Assembly: GCA_015520525.1 (NCBI GenBank)
Contig: WAPY01000004.1
Span: 1-10,555 of the forward strand
Origin: Candidatus Woesearchaeota archaeon
GTDB lineage: Archaea; Nanobdellota; Nanobdellia; Woesearchaeales; WAPY01
Direction of reading: 5' to 3'
DNA length: 10,555 nt
Below, one piece after another: positions 6,469-10,555 of the stretch (positions are counted from its first letter, which is position 1; every line of letters starts with the position of its first letter). The notes below the pieces were generated by a model. It saw only the letters and a program-made list of their open reading frames with translations. It was not told where the DNA came from and did not search any database. A program made the translations under genes and the position numbers.

Positions 6469-7089
6469 TTATGGTAGCCTCCTCAACTGACGCCCGAGGT
6501 AATTCTCCTTGATTTCTATCTCTTTGTAGCCTTTGTTATCCTTTTTTTCTTCCTCAGATTTCTTCTCTTCAGGTTCAGCAGGCTCAGGTTTTTCTTCAAT
6601 CTTTTCATCTTCTTTATTCTCGCTCTTTTTCTCTTCCCTCGCTTCAGAGGAATATTTTTTATCATCCTCAGTTATAACAAGATTGTCAGTAACAGACTTC
6701 AATTTGAGGAGAGCGGTTTTAAGTTCATCTTCACTGACTTTCTTCCTTTCCCAATCGAAGTTCAAGTTGTCCCCCTCTTTCCTCGGTATAACATGAATTA
6801 AAACATGGGGAACCTGCTGTCCCGCCGCCGTCCCATCATTCACAAGTATGTTTGTTCCTTGAAGATTGAGCAGTTCAAATAAAGCAATGCTCACCTTATT
6901 TGCCAAGGAGAACAATTCTCCGACTACAAAATTAGGAACTTGACCAAGAACTGTATAATGTTTTTTTGTTGTAACAAGAACTTCTCCAGGAACTGCAGGA
7001 GTCGGATTCAAGAATGCAACTATCTCTTCATCCTCAAATATCTTCTTTATCTTATCCGATTTTATGAATGAGCATACCGCACAGTTCAT
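6469..7089 (-). CDS. HIT-domain protein 2, nucleophile histidine replaced by Leu, charged C-terminal tail
   Basis: A 206-residue protein with an N-terminal HIT fold, the family of nucleotide hydrolases and transferases. Cys3 and Cys6 (MNCAVC), His44 (KKHY) and His95 form the usual structural zinc site. The nucleotide-binding run NDGTAAGQQ (84-92) is kept. The active-site triad, normally H-x-H-x-H before the IPR motif, reads PHVLIHVIPR: the middle histidine, which forms the covalent nucleotidyl intermediate, is Leu97. It is therefore probably not a classical hydrolase. Residues about 140-190 are a Glu/Lys-rich low-complexity stretch (with PEPAEPEE), followed by a short conserved-looking basic end (LGRQLRRLP). 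Its ATG overlaps the stop of HIT protein 1 (ATGA), so translation is coupled. A nucleotide-binding or scaffolding role is inference. Confidence 0.85.
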   Translation of the reverse strand: MNCAVCSFIKSDKIKKIFEDEEIVAFLNPTPAVPGEVLVTTKKHYTVLGQVPNFVVGELFSLANKVSIALFELLNLQGTNILVNDGTAAGQQVPHVLIHVIPRKEGDNLNFDWERKKVSEDELKTALLKLKSVTDNLVITEDDKKYSSEAREEKKSENKEDEKIEEKPEPAEPEEKKSEEEKKDNKGYKEIEIKENYLGRQLRRLP

Positions 7090-7670
7090 TTTCCCATAAC
7101 CTTCTTTTCTATGTCTGACAGTTTCGACATGTCAAGATTCAACTCCTGCTTTTCGTTTATTTCTTCAGGAGGTTTCTTCTCCTTTTTACTCTCAAACTGC
7201 TTCTTCAAGAGAAGAATAAGGTTATCTCCAATTTCTTGAAGAATCTTATCGTCAATTTTATATCCTGGAAGCTCAAAGGATTTCATATTGTCCCCCTCAA
7301 ACCTTGGTATTATATGAATCATGAAATGGGGCGCTCTTTGACCAGCTCCCACGCCATTAGCAACGAATATATTTACTCCTTTAGCACCTAATGTGCTGAC
7401 AACAGCTGACGACAGGTATTTAGCAACTACAAACATGTATCTTATAAGTTTGTCCGGAATCTGGGGGAGCAGGGAGTAATGTTCCTTCGGCAGTAACAGT
7501 ATGTGGCCCACATTAGCAGGGTTTATATCAAGTATGGCGAGAACCTTATCATCCTCATACACCTTATGAGAAGGAACTCTTCCATTTATAATGTGGCAGA
7601 ATATACAATTCTTTTTCTGATATTCTAATATCTCCTCAGGACTCTTCCCTTCAAGTGGATTGTCAGCCAT
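7086..7670 (-). CDS. HIT-domain protein 1, nucleophile histidine replaced by Met
   Basis: A 194-residue HIT-fold protein. A zinc site is visible: Cys22 and Cys25 (NCIFCHI), His64 (PKEHY) and His115. Typical HIT segments follow: VYEDDKVLAILDINPAN (38-53), GHILLLPKEHY (55-65), and the nucleotide loop VANGVGAGQ (103-111). The HxHxH triad is changed to PHFMIHIIPR, with Met117 in place of the nucleophilic histidine, while His115 and His119 remain. The C-terminus (about 145-194) is charged and helical. The start at 7670 is chosen because the TATA box (7691-7700) is 25 bases away, so the transcript would be leaderless there; an ATG two codons upstream (7676) is possible. It is the first gene of a two-gene operon with HIT protein 2. 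Confidence 0.87.
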   Translation of the reverse strand: MADNPLEGKSPEEILEYQKKNCIFCHIINGRVPSHKVYEDDKVLAILDINPANVGHILLLPKEHYSLLPQIPDKLIRYMFVVAKYLSSAVVSTLGAKGVNIFVANGVGAGQRAPHFMIHIIPRFEGDNMKSFELPGYKIDDKILQEIGDNLILLLKKQFESKKEKKPPEEINEKQELNLDMSKLSDIEKKVMGK

Positions 7671-7690
7671 GAGCATAATAAATTCGGTTG

Positions 7691-7704
7691 ATATTTAAAG
7701 TTTT
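7691..7704 (-). promoter_or_regulatory. Promoter of the HIT gene pair
   Basis: Minus strand AAAACTTTAAATAT in the 76-base gap after the prepilin peptidase gene. The TATA centre is about 25 bases from ATG 7670. Confidence 0.55.
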
Positions 7705-7746
7705 GCGTGACGCCTCACTAGAGAATAAGAAACAATCAAATAAATA

Positions 7747-8676
7747 TCATCTTATTAAAAGCTTTGACAGAACAGCCAACAGATTGTTGTTCAAGGTTAT
7801 AACAAGAAGGTATGTTAGAAAAATGCTCGGAACAAATGGTATTCCATCCTTGACCTTAACAGATTTTATTATTCCTTCTGAGTATAATTCCTCCAGCTTC
7901 TTAATTTGTTCATTTGAAACACCGTTGTCTTTTTGGGATACAATTATTTTTCCATTCTCATCTTTAACCTGTTCTATAACCCAATCCCCTTCAACCAGCT
8001 TTTTAGGAGCAATCCTCCTCGTAAGAACAACTTCATCAACTGCTTTCATAAAGATATAAAGAGGTAGTATAATAACTGCCAACAGCAATGTAAGAGTCAG
8101 CAAAATAAAGAGGAGCATTAAAGTAACTTGAGTTCTCCCAACTCTTGAAATCATCAGTGTGACAATTAAGAGAAAAACAAAGGACAATACCAAAGCTCTT
8201 AATATAAGAATGTACTTTTTAAGCAGTTTATCAAATTTCTTCTTAAACTTTCTCCAATGACGAACTGCAAGGTAGAACGCATATCCAAGCCCATAAATTC
8301 CTCCAACGAACAAGGAATTAATTAAGAAAGAAACTCCTGGCGACCTTATCAAATTGCCAATTAAATAATACTTGTTCAGAGGAAATATCATGAGAGGTAA
8401 GGAAAAGGAGAGTCCTAAAAGAAGTTTGGCGTCTCCCCCTCCGAAAAGATTTGAGTAGAAAAGTAGCAGGGCTATTATCAAAAACATAATGAAGGAAGAG
8501 AACACATTCAGCATATAATTCACATCCTTAATTGTAAAGAATAAGTATGCTGTAATCAAAGACATGAGTATTATGAAGCCGTAACTAATTGTGTCAGGAA
8601 CCTCTCTTCTGTTAAGGTCTGTTATTGACGCTATGAAGAGAACAACAGCGGATATTGATTGTATTGTTTGAATCAT
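7747..8676 (-). CDS. Archaeal prepilin peptidase (A24 family aspartic protease)
   Basis: A polytopic membrane protease of 309 residues that cuts class III signal peptides of archaeal pilins and archaellins at the inner membrane face. The two catalytic aspartates are visible: Asp20 in ASITDLNRREVPD, and Asp82 in the GxGD-type motif GGGDAKLL (79-86). Hydrophobic segments lie near 5-19, 29-48, 58-76, 113-138, 156-176, 182-210 and 281-304. Between the last two sits a soluble insert (about 215-280) ending in KVKDGIPFVPS, typical of archaeal A24 enzymes with an extended C-terminal part. The pilin-like protein at 1615-1863 is a candidate substrate. Its ATG lies 16 bases after tRNA-Ser(CGA), with no promoter or ribosome binding site in between, so it is probably read from the tRNA promoter. 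Confidence 0.9.
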   Translation of the reverse strand: MIQTIQSISAVVLFIASITDLNRREVPDTISYGFIILMSLITAYLFFTIKDVNYMLNVFSSFIMFLIIALLLFYSNLFGGGDAKLLLGLSFSLPLMIFPLNKYYLIGNLIRSPGVSFLINSLFVGGIYGLGYAFYLAVRHWRKFKKKFDKLLKKYILILRALVLSFVFLLIVTLMISRVGRTQVTLMLLFILLTLTLLLAVIILPLYIFMKAVDEVVLTRRIAPKKLVEGDWVIEQVKDENGKIIVSQKDNGVSNEQIKKLEELYSEGIIKSVKVKDGIPFVPSIFLTYLLVITLNNNLLAVLSKLLIR

Positions 8677-8692
8677 CTTATCTTAATTATGA

Positions 8693-8777
8693 CGCCGCGG
8701 CCCGGATTTGAACCGGGAATTCCCAGGGGGAAACCAGCTCTCGAGGCTGGCGCACTACCAGATTATGCGACCGCGGC
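8693..8777 (-). tRNA. tRNA-Ser(CGA)
   Basis: Acceptor GCCGCGG/CCGCGGC with discriminator G73, D-arm GCAT/GTGC, anticodon stem CCAGC/GCTGG around CTCGAGA (anticodon CGA), a long variable arm of about 16 bases, and T-arm CCCGG-TTCAAAT-CCGGG. It is 85 bases, without intron or encoded CCA. The long variable arm and G73 confirm serine. Its 5' half is nearly identical to tRNA-Ser(TGA) at 10296-10379, showing common origin. Confidence 0.95.
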
Positions 8778-8800
8778 TTACTGTTAAGATGAGCTAGTTC

Positions 8801-8816
8801 ATTTTTAAAACTTTCC
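8801..8816 (-). promoter_or_regulatory. Promoter of tRNA-Ser(CGA) (and probably the prepilin peptidase)
   Basis: Minus strand GGAAAGTTTTAAAAAT, about 28 bases upstream of the tRNA 5' end. BRE and TATA are nearly identical to the tRNA-Ala promoter. Confidence 0.65.
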
Positions 8817-8878
8817 ACACAAAAGAAAGCGATTAAACATAAAGCAAAGAATTAAAGGGATAAATGCCCCGAACGGGA

Positions 8879-8995
8879 CTTTCACCAGCTAATCTGATTT
8901 AACTTGTCAAAAAAGCAGATACTTCAACCAATACCTGCTTCTTGCCGAAAGGCAAGCATCCAACTGTTTTTCTCAGGTTTTTTCAAAAAAGCTGT
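8879..8995 (-). other. 117-base intron in the T-loop of tRNA-Glu (position 59/60)
   Basis: The splice motif matches that of tRNA-Ala: central helix TTCA/TGAA, bulges AAA and AGT, inner helix CAGCT/AGCTG. Inside are further paired elements: a hairpin CTTGCC-TTTC-GGCAAG, enclosed by ACCTG/CAGGT, then AAGCAG/CTGCTT (alternative to the previous pairing) and ATCTG/CAGAT. The ends and a 16-base inner stretch (8901-8916) match the 42-base tRNA-Ala intron; the remaining 75 bases are extra. Confidence 0.8.
8907..8992. repeat. 10-base direct repeats flanking the extra unit in the tRNA-Glu intron
   Basis: TCAAAAAAGC occurs at 8907-8916 and again at 8983-8992, 76 bases apart. The tRNA-Ala intron has a single copy (6356-6365), continuous with both flanks. 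Confidence 0.75.
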
Positions 8996-9080
8996 TTTGA
9001 ACCCGTGTCACAGCCTCGAGAGGGCCGTATGATTGACCGGACTACACCATCGGGGCATTTAATAATAGAGAAAACAACCT

Positions 9081-9097
9081 GTTTTTAAACTTTTTCA
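9081..9097 (-). promoter_or_regulatory. Promoter of tRNA-Glu
   Basis: Minus strand TGAAAAAGTTTAAAAAC, about 29 bases before the tRNA 5' end, in the short gap after the glycosyltransferase gene (stop at 9099). Same GAAAAAGTTTAAAAA style as the other tRNA promoters here. Confidence 0.6.
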
Positions 9098-9098
9098 T

Positions 9099-10274
9099 TT
9101 ACCAAGCTCGAATTTTAGACTTTCCGTTCAGGTAGAATATTTTCCTCAATGACAAAGCAATAGCCACCGTCGACACTAAACCAAATATAGGAAGATAAAT
9201 CAGTGAGAATGGGAACACCCACAGGAAAGAACTGAATCTTTTCGTGGCTTGAAATATTGGATAAGCGTATGGCACAAAGAAGAGAGAGCTGATAAGTGCG
9301 TTTGCACCTAAATAAGTTACATTGGTTTTTACCAAGAACTTTATGTAAAGGAGGATAACTCCAGGCATAAAAGTAAACATGTAATGAAGCAAAGAAAGCT
9401 GAAGCAGGAGGTTCACAAGAACAATTAAGCTGACACTTATGTAAAGAGCTGTTATGAGCAGGTGGATTAAATTTTTCCCCCAAACTTTTGGATACTTTAT
9501 TATGCACTGAGCATTTCCAACAGCCCACCTTGATTTCTGCTTTATCCAATTTATTAATGTTGTGGGCACATAAGAACCCACTTTAAATGAAGAGAGCTGA
9601 ACTCTATAGCCTGCTCTGTTGAGCTTGAACGACAAGTCAACATCTTCAGTAACTGCATTTATAGAAAATCCTCCAACTTGTTCAAAAGCCTTTCTTTTCA
9701 CAACACTTGCTCCTCCACTTAAAGTTAATGCAGAGGTTATGTTATATGAACTCTGGATAAGAGATATCATGTTGTATTCCATAAACTGCATAAGGGATAT
9801 AAATCCTTTATTTATTGGAGTATATTGTGAACTTACTGCGCCGACTTTCTTATCGCTCAATCTTGATATCATATCTATAACAACCGCCTCATTGATAATT
9901 ATATCTGAATCTATAAAGAACAGCAGATTGAATTTTGTTCTTTTTGAATACTTATTCAATGATTTTGCTTTTCCTAAATTCTTTTTGTTGCGCACTAATT
10001 TAAAATTATATTTCTTCTCCAGGTTCTTAAGAAGCTCGGGAGTTGCATCCGTGCTTGCATCATCAATAACTATCAACTCGTAAGGTATTCTAAGGTGATT
10101 CATAGTAAATATTATGCTCCTTATAGTCCCTCCAACTGTGCTGAATGAGTTGTAGCAGGGAACTAAAATGCTCACACCTTTTGGCATTTCAAAGGAGTTG
10201 TAATTAACCTTATCCATAGTCGTGAGAAGAAGAATAACAAACATTGTCACTAAGATTATTATCAGCAGGATCAT
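9099..10274 (-). CDS. Membrane family 2 glycosyltransferase (processive, BcsA/NodC-like)
   Basis: A 391-residue membrane glycosyltransferase. A membrane segment (about 2-19) is followed by the GT-A domain: VSILVPCYNSF (34-44), IDDASTD (70-76), metal-binding DSD (122-124), TEDVD (209-213, the catalytic acid/base region) and QKSRW (246-250). The D, DxD, ED, QxxRW series is that of processive synthases of beta-linked polysaccharides such as cellulose or chitin-like polymers, but single-addition relatives exist. The C-terminus has about three to four hydrophobic segments (about 273-380). Likely product: extracellular polysaccharide or surface glycan. ATG 10274 is chosen because the frame upstream runs through tRNA-Ser(TGA), which ends 21 bases before; no promoter fits in between, so it is probably co-transcribed with tRNA-Met and tRNA-Ser. 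Confidence 0.9.
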   Translation of the reverse strand: MILLIIILVTMFVILLLTTMDKVNYNSFEMPKGVSILVPCYNSFSTVGGTIRSIIFTMNHLRIPYELIVIDDASTDATPELLKNLEKKYNFKLVRNKKNLGKAKSLNKYSKRTKFNLLFFIDSDIIINEAVVIDMISRLSDKKVGAVSSQYTPINKGFISLMQFMEYNMISLIQSSYNITSALTLSGGASVVKRKAFEQVGGFSINAVTEDVDLSFKLNRAGYRVQLSSFKVGSYVPTTLINWIKQKSRWAVGNAQCIIKYPKVWGKNLIHLLITALYISVSLIVLVNLLLQLSLLHYMFTFMPGVILLYIKFLVKTNVTYLGANALISSLFFVPYAYPIFQATKRFSSFLWVFPFSLIYLPIFGLVSTVAIALSLRKIFYLNGKSKIRAW

Positions 10275-10295
10275 TTTTCTCTTTTGATGATAAAA

Positions 10296-10379
10296 CGCCG
10301 CGGCTGGGATTTGAACCCAGACGTCCTTGCGGACACCAGCTCTCAAGGCTGGCGCACTACCAGATTATGCGACCGCGGC
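10296..10379 (-). tRNA. tRNA-Ser(TGA)
   Basis: Acceptor GCCGCGG/CCGCGGC, G73, D-arm GCAT/GTGC, anticodon loop CTTGAGA (anticodon TGA) on stem CCAGC/GCTGG, long variable arm with hairpin GTCC-GCAA-GGAC, T-arm CTGGG-TTCAAAT-CCCAG. It is 84 bases, no intron, no CCA. It starts four bases after the end of tRNA-Met, so the two are processed from one precursor. Confidence 0.95.
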
Positions 10380-10383
10380 TTGA

Positions 10384-10500
10384 TGCCGCCGATGGGCTTT
10401 GAACCCACGACCTCTACGTGACTCAGAGCATTCATCACAGCTTTCGCTCATCGCTCATTCTTATGAGCGTAGCGCTCTGACCAGACTGAGCTACGGCGGC
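10384..10500 (-). tRNA. tRNA-Met(CAT), elongator, with an anticodon-loop intron
   Basis: Acceptor GCCGCCG/CGGCGGC, D-arm GCTC/GAGC, anticodon stem CTACG/CGTAG, loop CTCATAA after removal of a 42-base intron at the canonical 37/38 position, T-arm GTGGG-TTCAAAG-CCCAT, discriminator A. The mature length is 75. It lacks the three G-C pairs in the anticodon stem of initiators, so it is elongator Met; a CAT tRNA can also be isoleucine-2 after wobble modification, which is less likely here. Introns in elongator tRNA-Met are common in archaea. Confidence 0.9.
10420..10461 (-). other. 42-base intron of tRNA-Met at position 37/38
   Basis: The bulge-helix-bulge is well formed at its core: anticodon stem outside, 3' bulge TCA, central helix CTCA/TGAG, 5' bulge TAA. 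Inside are GAGC/GCTC and a small AGC-GAAA-GCT hairpin, and a tandem 7-base repeat at 10445-10458. Confidence 0.8.
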
Positions 10501-10530
10501 ATTAAGCAATTGATAGAAGGTGAAACCCCC

Positions 10531-10546
10531 TTTTTAAAAAGTTTTT
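10531..10546 (-). promoter_or_regulatory. Promoter of the tRNA-Met/tRNA-Ser/glycosyltransferase unit
   Basis: Minus strand AAAAACTTTTTAAAAA, centred about 35 bases before tRNA-Met; slightly farther than the other tRNA promoters here, so a short 5' leader removed by RNase P is expected. Confidence 0.55.
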
Positions 10547-10555
10547 GTTAAATTC

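Larger units (their letters stand above)
8865..9056 (-). tRNA. tRNA-Glu(CTC) with a long T-loop intron
   Basis: Acceptor GCCCCGA/TCGGGGC, discriminator A, and the archaeal tRNA-Glu-like D-region GGTGTAGTCCGGTCAATCAT. Anticodon stem CGGCC/GGCTG encloses CTCTCGA, anticodon CTC. The T-stem ACGGG/CCCGT is split in its loop by a 117-base intron (8879-8995). The spliced tRNA is 75 bases with T-loop TTCAAAT; no CCA is encoded. It begins 42 bases after the stop of the membrane glycosyltransferase and has its own promoter. A standard search expecting an uninterrupted T-arm (box B region) would easily miss it. Confidence 0.88.

Noticed and set aside
6533..6796. Ser/Phe-rich plus-strand open frame
   Set aside because: The composition is the complement of the Glu/Lys-rich tail of HIT protein 2, not a real gene.
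7688..8059. Plus-strand open frame opposite the prepilin peptidase
   Set aside because: It is a shadow of a gene with catalytic motifs.
8865..9056. Degenerate or pseudo tRNA-Glu
   Set aside because: All stems pair after removal of the intron, the splice motif is well formed and a promoter is present, so a functional split gene is the better reading.
9115..10083. Further open frames, one on each strand, within the membrane glycosyltransferase gene
   Set aside because: Both overlap the GT2 coding region, which has the DxD, ED and QxxRW motifs; neither has a promoter or a family motif.
10275..10346. N-terminal extension of the membrane glycosyltransferase
   Set aside because: The upstream part of the frame runs through the T-arm and acceptor stem of tRNA-Ser(TGA); the ATG at 10274, directly before a hydrophobic helix, fits better.
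10420..10461. Functional C/D box guide RNA in the tRNA-Met intron
   Set aside because: Box C-like and box D-like sequences are only five bases apart, leaving no guide of the usual length; kept only as a curiosity.
1..10555. Mobile elements or CRISPR arrays
   Set aside because: No transposase or integrase motif, no terminal inverted repeats, and no regularly spaced repeats were seen; tRNA genes show no duplicated 3' end that would suggest an integration site.

Overview
The window reads as a moderately AT-rich archaeal chromosome. Support comes from BRE/TATA promoters (A/G-rich element, then TTTWWAAA) about 22-35 bases upstream of tRNAs and genes, GGTGA-type ribosome binding sites or leaderless starts, tRNA genes without encoded CCA that carry bulge-helix-bulge introns, an archaeal proteasome beta subunit, the archaeal termination ribonuclease aCPSF1/FttA, and an archaeal-type prepilin peptidase with a class III pilin-like protein. 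Small genes, tight spacing and non-canonical tRNA introns would fit a DPANN-type archaeon (Woesearchaeota-like), but the lineage is inference.

Left part (1-1863). Two minus-strand genes, one cut by the window edge and one unknown 151-residue protein, are driven by near-identical promoter modules (26 of 29 positions). Divergent from them lie an HD-domain phosphohydrolase-like gene and a small secreted, Cys-containing pilin-like protein, each with its own promoter.

Information-processing block (1968-4729, plus strand). psmB is followed after 23 bases by aCPSF1/FttA, then by a 54-residue zinc ribbon protein with its own promoter.

Minus-strand block (4762-10500). From right to left in transcription order: tRNA-Met(CAT), tRNA-Ser(TGA), a membrane family 2 glycosyltransferase, tRNA-Glu(CTC), tRNA-Ser(CGA), the prepilin peptidase, two overlapping HIT-domain genes, tRNA-Ala(GGC), an exonuclease III/AP endonuclease and a dolichyl-phosphate-sugar synthase-like glycosyltransferase. 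Three of these protein genes begin only about 16-27 bases after the 3' end of a tRNA, which leaves no room for their own promoters, so tRNA-mRNA co-transcripts are likely.

Most notable observations: (1) tRNA-Ala and tRNA-Glu both have an intron in the T-loop (position 59/60) with shared ends, and the Glu intron carries an extra roughly 76-base structured unit between 10-base direct repeats; (2) both tandem HIT proteins keep the zinc ligands but have replaced the middle, nucleophilic histidine of HxHxH (by Met and by Leu); (3) the duplicated promoter and inverted-repeat module at the left edge; (4) a pilin-like substrate and its probable processing peptidase in one window; (5) the tRNA-mRNA arrangement. 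No mobile element, CRISPR array or clearly new multi-gene defence system is visible.
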